NCBI RefSeq assembly: GCF_016757965.1
Contig: NZ_JAEKIW010000006.1
Location: 1 to 64,000 of the forward strand
Direction: 5' to 3'
Source: Archaeoglobus neptunius
Lineage (GTDB): Archaea > Halobacteriota > Archaeoglobi > Archaeoglobales > Archaeoglobaceae
DNA: 64,000 nt
The position numbers and the translations under genes are program-made. This document shows positions 26,895-34,679 of the stretch, piece by piece (the stretch's first letter is position 1; the number at the start of each line of letters is the position of its first letter). Under the pieces are notes generated by a model. The model saw nothing but the letters and a program-made list of their open reading frames with translations, ran no database searches and had not been told where the DNA came from.

Positions 26895-27469
26895 ATCCAC
26901 GGGAACGATCCCTGATAGACCTTTTCGCAGCTATGGAAGATTTTGCAGGTCCCGCACTGGAGTGCAACTACTACCCATGTCACTTTGACGGCCAGGACTG
27001 CTCCATCTGCTTCTGTCCATTTTACCCCTGTCTGATCTACCAGCTTGGTGGTGAACTGGTAGTGTCTTCGTCAGGCAGATATGTGTGGAGCTGTAAAAAC
27101 TGCACCTGGATTCATGAGAAGGAAAACGTGGAGGAAATAGTAACCTACTTCACAGCGTTTCCTAGACAGCTTCTTGTTGAGGAGGGGTGGCACTTTTTCA
27201 GCAAAAGTCTTCAGGAAATCATTTTTGGAGAAGAAGTTGGGTGGTTCGAAAGCCGGGCATACAACCTGATGCCGGCCAATTTCTTCAACAAAACGTGTGA
27301 AACCGTTGTTGAGGGCGAGTTCCTTGATGTGATCCTGCACGGATTTGAGATAATTTCTGTCAGAAGGATTGTATCTCCAGAAGAAGCAGAGGGTGTAATA
27401 ATCCCCAAAAAGTCTGGAGAAACCCTTATCGGACTTATAGAGGGGGAATTCGTCAGATGTACCTTATAA
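26891..27469 (+). CDS. cysteine-rich zinc-finger-like protein (COG2158 type) with unknown C-terminal half
   Basis: 192 residues. The first ~80 carry a cysteine-rich small domain: ALECNYYPCHFDGQDCSICFCPFYPC (about residues 22-47) and SCKNCTWIHEKENVEEI near 66-83. Nine cysteines are arranged to bind zinc or Fe-S. In methanogens and Archaeoglobus this domain occurs near or fused to cobalamin-type genes, but its activity is unknown. The remaining ~110 residues are not recognised and contain VSPEEAEGVIIPKK near 165. It overlaps DUF89 by 4 bases and the Brix gene by 13. Confidence 0.7.
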   Translation: MNPRERSLIDLFAAMEDFAGPALECNYYPCHFDGQDCSICFCPFYPCLIYQLGGELVVSSSGRYVWSCKNCTWIHEKENVEEIVTYFTAFPRQLLVEEGWHFFSKSLQEIIFGEEVGWFESRAYNLMPANFFNKTCETVVEGEFLDVILHGFEIISVRRIVSPEEAEGVIIPKKSGETLIGLIEGEFVRCTL

Positions 27470-27921
27470 CCACCTCAAGAAGGCCCGGGAGAAAAACAAG
27501 AAGATTTGCAAAGGTCATTGCAAGATTTTTCAACTGGAGGTACATCAACAGGGGTAAGCTCAGCCTGAAAGACCTGAAATCGATCTCAGAGGATTTCTGG
27601 ATTATTTCAGAAGTTAAGGGAAATCCAGCAATAATGATCCTATTCAGAAAAGGTGATGAGGTACTGAGAATGGGCTTTACGGTTAGCAATATCAAAAAGG
27701 TCAAAATGGACGACAGTGCTGTAGTATTCAGGGGAAAATCCCAGATAGACCCTCTTATTTTCGGTGCCGTCCCTCAGACCAGGGTTGGAAAGAAACTTGC
27801 CAGAAAGGTCAATTTCACAAAAAAAGTTGTGGTCAGAGGCAATTTATGGCAGTTTTTTTATGGTAACGAGTTGCTTATGACGATGAAAATTCTTTATTTC
27901 AAAATCCAAAACTCTCACTGA
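27457..27921 (+). CDS. Brix domain ribosome biogenesis protein
   Basis: 154-residue single-domain archaeal Brix protein (Imp4/Brix superfamily), predicted to bind rRNA during large or small subunit assembly. The opening LITTSRRPGRKTRRFAK (residues 3-19) is the family signature, followed by RYINRGKLSLKDL near 28-40. The C-terminal strand pairs include VVFRGKSQIDPLIFG near 88-102. The 5' end overlaps the preceding cysteine-rich gene by 13 bases; the 3' end overlaps the convergent bifunctional nuclease gene by 23. It is the last gene of the cluster that starts after aroC. Confidence 0.85.
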   Translation: MYLITTSRRPGRKTRRFAKVIARFFNWRYINRGKLSLKDLKSISEDFWIISEVKGNPAIMILFRKGDEVLRMGFTVSNIKKVKMDDSAVVFRGKSQIDPLIFGAVPQTRVGKKLARKVNFTKKVVVRGNLWQFFYGNELLMTMKILYFKIQNSH

Positions 27922-28342
27922 AGTCCATAAACTCTGGTGGAAGCTCATCGTTTCCTGCCTCGTCCATAACCTCTTCCTCAACAAATATCGGGCAGGATAG
28001 CCGAAGTGCGATGGCAATGCTGTCACTCGGTCTTGCATCAACCTCTATTGTCTTATCATCCTGCTTCAGAACAAGCCTGGCGTAAAAGGTGTTGTCTATC
28101 AGATCATCAATTACTATCTTCTCGACCTTGGCATTCAGCTTTCCTATAACATCCACCATCAGGTCATGAGTCATGGGTCTGGGAGGAATGTCTCCTTGAA
28201 GAGCATAATATATCGAAAGAGCTTCGGCTATTCCAATGTATATCGGCAAAATCCTACCATCCTCCGTTCTAAGAACAACTACGGGAGATTTCCCAAAAAC
28301 ACTTTTCACGGCAAACAAACCAAACACTTCTGCCAGCAACAC
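27899..28342 (-). CDS. bifunctional nuclease family protein (DUF151)
   Basis: 147 residues of the DUF151/BFN family, whose characterised plant and bacterial members have DNase and RNase activity. Seen: PVVVLRTEDGRILPIYIGIAEA near residues 20-40, the PRPMTHDLMVDVI block near 53-65 (T-H-D-L signature), and EVDARPSDSIAIALRLSCPIFV near 100-121 (R-P-S-D-x-I-A-L signature). The acidic tail EEEVMDEAGNDELPPEF follows. The family is frequent in hyperthermophiles. The AT-rich palindrome at about 28363-28378 lies upstream and could hold its promoter. Confidence 0.85.
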   Translation of the reverse strand: MLLAEVFGLFAVKSVFGKSPVVVLRTEDGRILPIYIGIAEALSIYYALQGDIPPRPMTHDLMVDVIGKLNAKVEKIVIDDLIDNTFYARLVLKQDDKTIEVDARPSDSIAIALRLSCPIFVEEEVMDEAGNDELPPEFMDFSESFGF

Positions 28343-28388
28343 AAATCAATCTACGTTGCAAAAATATTAAATATTTTTTGCTGGGGAG

Positions 28389-28889
28389 TCAAATGTTTTC
28401 TCCCTTATAAATTCCCCGGTACTCCTCAGTTTCGGATGTAAGCCTAATAAACACGAGCTGAACGATTCTGGCGTTTCTCGAAAGCCATATTCCTGCTTCG
28501 TTGTAAACCACAATTCCCACCTCACTCCTGCCCTCATATCCGGCATCCCAGACGGCTGTCAGAACGTTTGCCCCGCATCTCACCAAGGTTGATCTCGGCC
28601 GTGCTATGGCCATCAAATCCCTTCCGATCTTCACCACCTCGTTAAGATACGCTCTGTAAACCCCTTTTGGAAGATAAACCCAATCTCCGAACTTTATCTC
28701 CTCTAAGTCTGGAAGTTCCCTTCTGCTGTTATCGAAATCAACCCTGCCACAACCCCTCAGCTTTGCCACAGCCTTCAATGTACAGTCAAAGCCGTTGGGC
28801 TGCAACTGCGTTTCAAGATCCACATAATCCCTGATCAGCCCTTCTTCCACGATCCTTCTCCTGATCTCATCCTTCGATAGAACGGCCAT
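28389..28889 (-). CDS. dut: deoxyuridine triphosphate nucleotidohydrolase (archaeal dCTP deaminase/dUTPase family)
   Basis: 166 residues of the trimeric dUTPase/dCTP deaminase superfamily. It removes dUTP, giving dUMP for dTMP synthesis. Seen: RPRSTLVRCGANVLTAVWDAGYEGR (about 98-122), which contains motif 2/3 with the phosphate-binding R-S-T and the metal-binding Asp before GYEGR, and a C-terminal motif RGIYKGENI. Archaeal dUTPases and dCTP deaminases are hard to tell apart by eye. The archaeal dUTPase family has this length and this G-x-Y-x-G-E-N-I tail, so I favour dUTPase. Confidence 0.85.
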   Translation of the reverse strand: MAVLSKDEIRRRIVEEGLIRDYVDLETQLQPNGFDCTLKAVAKLRGCGRVDFDNSRRELPDLEEIKFGDWVYLPKGVYRAYLNEVVKIGRDLMAIARPRSTLVRCGANVLTAVWDAGYEGRSEVGIVVYNEAGIWLSRNARIVQLVFIRLTSETEEYRGIYKGENI

Positions 28890-28908
28890 GCAGAAAGTTA
28901 AACAGAAT

Positions 28909-29256
28909 CTAATATTTCTTTCTCTTCAGAATATCATCCACAAAATCAACATAAAACGTGTCAATTTCATCGTAACTCTTTATAATTTTGGCAACTTCAA
29001 CGGCAATTATGTGGGAGCACGGCTTTAACCCTTTAAGATTAACCAGAAAATCAGGGCATGTGCAGGAGTTTTCCTCAACAATGTACTCTTCCTTACCAAC
29101 CACCACAAAAAAGTCCCTGTACTTCTTAACCCTCCCCTCCCTCACGTACTCAAAAGCCTTCTCGCCTCTCCTGCCAAAATTGAGAAGCAGGGCCTTGTAA
29201 AGCTCATATTCATTACTGCTCTTTGCGGCCCTTACGACCTCACTCGGTAGATACAT
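28909..29256 (-). CDS. SWIM zinc finger domain protein
   Basis: 115-residue protein whose core is a SWIM zinc finger, CTC-x14-CSH near residues 64-82 (pattern CxCxnCxH). SWIM domains bind DNA or protein partners and occur in bacterial and archaeal SWI2/SNF2 ATPases and in stand-alone archaeal proteins. The N-terminal 50 residues (helical, rich in Arg/Lys) may pair with the partner. It overlaps the end of the DUF2150 gene by 17 bases and lies 19 bases upstream of dut. Function not assigned. Confidence 0.82.
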   Translation of the reverse strand: MYLPSEVVRAAKSSNEYELYKALLLNFGRRGEKAFEYVREGRVKKYRDFFVVVGKEEYIVEENSCTCPDFLVNLKGLKPCSHIIAVEVAKIIKSYDEIDTFYVDFVDDILKRKKY

Positions 29257-29791
29257 CTATCTTGCTCAATTCCATTACCGAATTTATCGCATCTACCCCG
29301 TCAAGCCATATCAGAACCTCGCTATCCTCCGGTAGATCAAGTTCCGGGAGCTGTTCACCCTTAATTACCTTTGCCCCTATCCTCGCAACCGCATCAAGAG
29401 AGGCTTCTAGGTTTCCCTTCTTTTCGCCTGCCAGTGCATCCTTTACCAGAGAGGCAAAATCCTTTCTGCTGAACTTCCCCTCAAAGTAATACCTGAACGA
29501 GAGCAGTGCAGCCCTAATGCTCTCCAGTGTGAACTGGTAGAGCTCATTTTTCAGTTCATCCCCAAAATCATGGTTTGAGAGGATCCCGGTTATTTTGTCT
29601 ATTTCCCTCAGAGCATCTGCTTTCTTGATTTCTCGCTCTTTAACGGCCCTGACGAGATTGAAACAGGCAATTATCATATCTTCCAGCATCTGGTCGAATA
29701 CCGAGAATGTATCTGGATCGTCTTCTTTAATCTCGGTTTCCTCGATTTTTCGAATCCAGTTGTTCAGTCTTGACTCACTGTAAAACTCCAT
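29240..29791 (-). CDS. DUF2150 family archaeal protein
   Basis: 183 mostly helical residues matching DUF2150, an archaeal family of unknown function. The opening FYSESRLNNWIRKIEE, then DPDTFSVFDQMLEDMIIACFN near 25-46, is characteristic. The protein is acidic, has no cysteines in the core and no signal peptide, and is presumably cytosolic. The first gene of a likely operon with the SWIM protein and dUTPase; its promoter would lie in the 70-base divergent gap with the DUF5611 gene. Confidence 0.72.
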   Translation of the reverse strand: MEFYSESRLNNWIRKIEETEIKEDDPDTFSVFDQMLEDMIIACFNLVRAVKEREIKKADALREIDKITGILSNHDFGDELKNELYQFTLESIRAALLSFRYYFEGKFSRKDFASLVKDALAGEKKGNLEASLDAVARIGAKVIKGEQLPELDLPEDSEVLIWLDGVDAINSVMELSKIDVSTE

Positions 29792-29861
29792 AAAAATAGT
29801 TGGTCAGGAGATTATAAGAATTTTGATAAAACTTTTTTAATCTGAATCCATAAAGCCGGTC

Positions 29862-31304
<1,443 letters not shown>

Positions 31305-31305
<1 letters not shown>

Positions 31306-31628
31306 TACGCTCCCTCCTCAGATACCTCTTCACCTGCTTCTCCCTCACCGGACGCCTTGAGATTTCTCTCTATGATGTGATCTTCCTCAATAGACTTTAA
31401 ATCGTCCACTGTGTCGTATATCTTAACGTAGCTTTTCGCCTCCGTTTTACCGAACTCGGTTTTTATGTAATCTACTACAACTCTTTCAATCTCCGCATTC
31501 ATCAGGCCCGCTATTTTCGCTCTGACATCATGTCTTGAAGGCGTCTTTCCCTCAAAGCTAAGCCGGCAGTAAACTTCCCTTCTCCTGAGCAGCGGGTTGT
31601 ATCTCTCACTCTCCACGTAAACCTCCAA
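31305..31628 (-). CDS. rps24e: 30S ribosomal protein S24e
   Basis: 107 residues. Seen: [28 protein letters not shown] (residues about 9-36), where N-P-L-L-x-R-x-E and the T-P-S-R motif are the S24e signature, then [22 protein letters not shown] near 51-72. The acidic C-terminal tail is longer than usual ([14 protein letters not shown]). It overlaps the dephospho-CoA kinase gene by 23 bases and S27ae by one, in the common archaeal order. Confidence 0.93.
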
Positions 31629-32196
31629 TCAAATCACCTCCTGTCAAATACCTTAGCTCCTCGCAATCTTCAACCACTTCCATCCTTCTTAAGAGGTTGA
31701 GTATTAGAATTTTCTTGTCAACATCTACCTTCAAAGCGACAACACCCTCTCGAGGCTGACCATAAATAATGAGCGAATTTTCAGGGAGGAGAATCCCAAG
31801 AGGAACCACAGCAAGATCTTCCTCTCCGTCTACGAAAACCATGACTTTTTTTCCATCATCAGCCAGTTCCACGGCTTTTTTCAAATCCGAAATTAGTCTG
31901 CAGGAAACATATCCGGCAGGATTCCAGGTTTCAATTCTTTCATCAAAAACCTCGGTTTCAAACTCTACGCTATCCTCCCTCAGGGTTTTTCCGTCAATAA
32001 CTGCAATATCCGGAATCACGCCAACCTTCACGGCTGATGCTGAAACAAGGTCTCCAACACAGCACAGAAGTCTGCAATCACCTATCTCCTCGACCTCAAG
32101 TATCAGCCTCTCACCACTGCCCCTGTACAGTTTCCCATGAGGCTTTGCAAACTCTTCTCTCATGTTTTCCGGTAACCTCAGACCTCTGAGCCTCAT
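31606..32196 (-). CDS. GTP-dependent dephospho-CoA kinase (DUF359)
   Basis: 196 residues of the DUF359 family, shown in Thermococcus to be the archaeal dephospho-CoA kinase using GTP; it catalyses the last step of coenzyme A synthesis. Seen: [24 protein letters not shown] near residues 48-71 (G-D-x-V and D-x-x-x-x-D elements near the active site), [14 protein letters not shown] near 92, and [23 protein letters not shown] near 120-142, which is the most conserved block. It lies in the Rpo7-Spt4-DPCK-S24e-S27ae cluster shared by many euryarchaea. Confidence 0.9.
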   Translation of the reverse strand: MRLRGLRLPENMREEFAKPHGKLYRGSGERLILEVEEIGDCRLLCCVGDLVSASAVKVGVIPDIAVIDGKTLREDSVEFETEVFDERIETWNPAGYVSCRLISDLKKAVELADDGKKVMVFVDGEEDLAVVPLGILLPENSLIIYGQPREGVVALKVDVDKKILILNLLRRMEVVEDCEELRYLTGGDLIGGLRGE

Positions 32197-32385
32197 CTAG
32201 CCAACTCTTAAGGCGTATTTACCCGGGATCTTAATTTCCAGTCTTTTTGCTATTTCACTTTTCTCCGGGTCGATTATTACAACATACCCGTACCACTCTT
32301 TTGTCAGCTCAGTGCTCCCGCAATTTTTGCAGATTGAGGAATCCATACTTATGAATTTGCAGTTTCTGCATGCAAGCTCAGCCAT
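32197..32385 (-). CDS. spt4: Spt4 / RNA polymerase subunit E''
   Basis: 62 residues. Archaeal Spt4, the zinc-binding partner of Spt5 that keeps RNA polymerase processive. The zinc finger is CRNC...CKNC (Cys 6, 9, 18, 21), followed by the conserved strand YGYVVIIDPEKSEIAKRL. The length is typical. The start overlaps the last base of the rpo7 stop. Confidence 0.93.
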   Translation of the reverse strand: MAELACRNCKFISMDSSICKNCGSTELTKEWYGYVVIIDPEKSEIAKRLEIKIPGKYALRVG

Positions 32386-32954
32386 TACAGTTCACTCTCC
32401 TTTTCCATCTTTTCAATATCTTCATCAATCCACTTCAGGGCTCCAAGCCACGGCTGACGCATTGTCAAACCAATTTTACTCTTTTCCGGTTCCCTCTCCT
32501 TCAAACTCAAAGAGACGATCCTGGCCCTGACGTGATCGCCTTCCTGCAGTACCTTCTTCGTTTCTCTACCCACAAGACGTTTGTTCTTTTCATCAAAAAC
32601 CATGTAATCGTCGGTAACCTGGCTCATGTGCAGGAGAGCATCAAAAGGACCGATTGAGACAAAGGCCCCAAATTCAACAATCTCAATTACCTCCCCTTCG
32701 ACGACCTCCTGATGAATCGGTTTAAAGCATATTGCATTGAAAGTGACATCAAAATAAACAGCTCCGTCTCCTTCTATTATCCTTCCCTCCCCCACGTCCT
32801 CTATACTCTCAATTCCAATAATCATGCCGTATTCCCTATCAAGCCTCCCCTCAAACTGCTCCCATAGGAGAGAGTTGATTACCGCCTCGAGATCCTCTCC
32901 AAGTTTCGATGGTGGTACCCTTACCGTATCACGGAGCTTTATACGTGCATACAT
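32385..32954 (-). CDS. rpo7: RNA polymerase subunit Rpo7 (E')
   Basis: 189 residues. Rpo7 forms the stalk of archaeal RNA polymerase with Rpo4 and helps open-complex formation and RNA exit. Seen: the N-terminal tip domain (MYARIKLRDTVRVPPSKLGE), YGMIIGIESIEDVGEGRII near 43-61, and the S1/OB RNA-binding domain from about residue 82 (EIVEFGAFVSIGPFDALLHMSQ). First gene of the Rpo7-Spt4-dephospho-CoA kinase-S24e-S27ae-Kae1 operon. Confidence 0.94.
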   Translation of the reverse strand: MYARIKLRDTVRVPPSKLGEDLEAVINSLLWEQFEGRLDREYGMIIGIESIEDVGEGRIIEGDGAVYFDVTFNAICFKPIHQEVVEGEVIEIVEFGAFVSIGPFDALLHMSQVTDDYMVFDEKNKRLVGRETKKVLQEGDHVRARIVSLSLKEREPEKSKIGLTMRQPWLGALKWIDEDIEKMEKESEL

Positions 32955-32990
32955 AAAATCATCACCGCAGGTTTTGCTCGTATGTGAGGC

Positions 32991-33004
32991 AATATAAATT
33001 TAAC
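32991..33004 (-). promoter_or_regulatory. TATA-like element of the rpo7 operon
   Basis: The minus-strand run AGTTAAATTTATATT lies 37-50 bases before the rpo7 ATG. A GGTGAT Shine-Dalgarno-like sequence sits between the two at about 32960-32965, so the mRNA probably has a short leader. Confidence 0.45.
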
Positions 33005-33056
33005 TAAGGCGAGACATGTTGATGATAGTAAGCTTGAGTATTTTTAAAAGATCAGA

Positions 33057-33068
33057 AAATTTAAATAC
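33057..33068 (+). promoter_or_regulatory. TATA-like element of exported protein gene
   Basis: AAATTTAAATAC lies 21-32 bases before the ATG at 33089, supporting that ATG over the upstream TTG at 33074. Confidence 0.5.
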
Positions 33069-33088
33069 ATACTTTGATAAGCAGAGTC

Positions 33089-33517
33089 ATGGTTGTGAGA
33101 AAACACATGCCGGTTATACTGATGCTCATATTAGCACTTGCAGGTGTTTCAGCAACAATGGTGTACTTCTCCTCAAAAATAACAGTTGACATACTCCCGA
33201 ATGACATGAAGGTGAGCCCATCTTCATTCAGCCTGGATATCGCCGCAGGAGGGCACTACGTTAAGAAAATAACCATTAAAAACTACGGAAAAGAGAGGAG
33301 GGTCTATTTTGAGGACACCGTTGAGGGTACGGATCCCACAAAGATCGACATTTCGTACCACAGAGAAGATGGCACCAGCATTTCCAGCAGCAACAGGCTG
33401 CTAATCCCTGCCGGAAACAGAGATAATCCATCAGAGATTACAATAAACGTGCATATCGATGTTGATGAAGATGCACCCTCCGGTTCATACTCGATCTTTA
33501 TCTCCTCAAAGGGCTGA
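33089..33517 (+). CDS. small exported beta-sandwich protein
   Basis: 142 residues from the ATG at 33089. Not recognised as a named family. An N-terminal hydrophobic segment (MPVILMLILALAGVSATMVYF, after the basic MVVRKH) is a signal peptide or membrane anchor. The rest (about 100 residues) reads as a single beta-sandwich: VSPSSFSLDIAAGGHYVKKI, ERRVYFEDTVEG, ITINVHIDVDEDAPSGSYSI. This resembles the extracellular domains in which sugar- or pilus-associated proteins limit beta edges. A TTG 15 bases upstream could extend it, but the TATA spacing favours the ATG. It stands alone. Confidence 0.72.
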   Translation: MVVRKHMPVILMLILALAGVSATMVYFSSKITVDILPNDMKVSPSSFSLDIAAGGHYVKKITIKNYGKERRVYFEDTVEGTDPTKIDISYHREDGTSISSSNRLLIPAGNRDNPSEITINVHIDVDEDAPSGSYSIFISSKG

Positions 33518-33526
33518 CCCCAAAAA

Positions 33527-33538
33527 ATTAAAAATACC
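33527..33538 (+). promoter_or_regulatory. TATA-like element of FtsZ-like gene
   Basis: ATTAAAAATACC lies 19-30 bases before the ATG at 33557, the normal position for a leaderless archaeal gene. Confidence 0.45.
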
Positions 33539-33556
33539 TTTTGAGTAAGGGCAAGA

Positions 33557-34060
33557 ATGGGAAAAATAGCACTTGTTTCCCTTGGAGGGGCGGGAACGGC
33601 TATAATGAGAGAAATAATCAGACTATCCGAAAAGGATTACGACATGTTCAATGTAAACAGCAGGAAGGTACTCGAAGGACCAAAATTTTACGGGTTTGAG
33701 GAGATCGAGGTTCTTGCTGATGAATTGAAGGATTACGAATGCGTGGTCATGACCGCCGGACTCGGATCCACCGGTGGGGATGCGCTCGTTAAGCTTCAAT
33801 CCTGCCTAAAAGATGTTAGGAAAGTCTGTTTTGTTGTGTCCCCATTTTACTTCGAGATAGACAGGCTTATGAGATCAAGAAGTCAGATCAGCCAGATACT
33901 GACCGGAAGTTTTGAGGGGGCTGTGGTGGGGCTGAACTCCATACTATCCGGAGAACTGGAGGAAAACGCAGATACCAGAAAGGCTCTGGAAGAAGCAATA
34001 AAAAAGTTTGACAGGGAGATGGCATCAATGATCCTGGACATGATGATGGAACTTGAATGA
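33557..34060 (+). CDS. miniature FtsZ/tubulin-like GTPase-domain protein
   Basis: 167 residues, about half the length of FtsZ or CetZ. Sequence features follow the tubulin N-terminal domain in order: a T1-like loop SLGGAGTAI at 8-16, a T3-region stretch DMFNVNSRKVLEG at 29-41 (compare the I-N-T-D of FtsZ), a T4-like loop MTAGLGSTGGDA at 65-76 (FtsZ has T-A-G-x-G-G-G-T-G-T-G), and VVSPFYFEIDRLMRS near 93-107, like the R-P-F-x-F-E region. T4 is degenerate and the C-terminal FtsZ domain with the T7 loop is missing. Polymerisation by the usual mechanism is therefore unlikely. It overlaps the longest frame of the following regulator. Family assignment is by eye. Confidence 0.6.
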   Translation: MGKIALVSLGGAGTAIMREIIRLSEKDYDMFNVNSRKVLEGPKFYGFEEIEVLADELKDYECVVMTAGLGSTGGDALVKLQSCLKDVRKVCFVVSPFYFEIDRLMRSRSQISQILTGSFEGAVVGLNSILSGELEENADTRKALEEAIKKFDREMASMILDMMMELE

Positions 34061-34094
34061 AAAAGGTTATCTACTTGAATGCAATTTTTCACCG

Positions 34095-34562
34095 ATGATT
34101 GACGAAAAAAATCTAAAAATTATGGAAGGTATTGCGAAAGGGTTGTCACTTGATGAGATCGCCGAATATGCCGGGGTATCAAAGAAGACAGCGTACAACA
34201 GGATTAAAGTTCTTGAAGACATGGGAGTAGTTAAAAAGGTTAAGAGGACATGGGAAATTGATTACAAAAAGGCCGACTGCGATACGATCGGGATTCTGCT
34301 CCTTGGGGTGCACAACGACTACGAAGGTTTGCAGAAGATAACATCGAGACTTCAGAAATTTGACTTTGTAGAGAAAATCTACAAACTTGTTGGATCAAAC
34401 TACAACCTCCTAGTTGTGGTGAGGTACAAGAATCTCAAAGAACTTGTTTCGGAGGGCGAAAAGTTTTTCGAGTGGCTGCAGAAGAGCGGTATAAAAATAG
34501 ACTCAATGGCCCAGTTCGTCGGTGAGACGATAAAAGACAGCCAGAGGACGATTCTGGTGTAA
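34095..34562 (+). CDS. Lrp/AsnC-like winged-helix regulator
   Basis: 155 residues from the ATG at 34095; a TTG at 34053 would add 14 and overlap the FtsZ-like gene. The N-terminal HTH is LSLDEIAEYAGVSKKTAYNRIKVLEDMGVVKKV (about residues 17-49). The C-terminal ~85 residues form an Lrp-type RAM domain (IGILLLGVHNDYEGLQKI near 75-92, then KIYKLVGSNYNLLVVVRY near 107-124), expected to bind a small ligand and mediate oligomerisation. It probably shares an mRNA with the FtsZ-like gene. Target and ligand unknown. Confidence 0.82.
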   Translation: MIDEKNLKIMEGIAKGLSLDEIAEYAGVSKKTAYNRIKVLEDMGVVKKVKRTWEIDYKKADCDTIGILLLGVHNDYEGLQKITSRLQKFDFVEKIYKLVGSNYNLLVVVRYKNLKELVSEGEKFFEWLQKSGIKIDSMAQFVGETIKDSQRTILV

Positions 34563-34647
34563 ACTTTATTACAATTTTGTAGTAAGAAATTGAACTTTTT
34601 GAAACCATTTGAGAAATTTTAGCCGGATAAGTGGAATAAATCAAGAA

Positions 34648-34659
34648 AAATTTAAATAT
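34648..34659 (+). promoter_or_regulatory. TATA-like element of HCDH/ECH gene
   Basis: AAATTTAAATAT lies 21-32 bases before the ATG at 34680; the TATA spacing fits a leaderless start. Confidence 0.5.
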
Positions 34660-34679
34660 GATCATGATTAAAGCCATCT

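Noticed and set aside
28360-28380. AT-rich palindrome (AAATATTTAATATTT-like) as an operator
   Set aside because: It fits a TATA/BRE region for the bifunctional nuclease gene; the symmetry is what AT-rich promoters often show, and no second copy is seen nearby.
33557-34060. FtsZ-like gene as a truncated pseudogene
   Set aside because: The frame has a good promoter position, no internal stop, and a coherent helical end (FDREMASMILDMMME). The downstream DNA encodes an intact regulator with no FtsZ C-terminal remnants, so it is more likely a real short protein.
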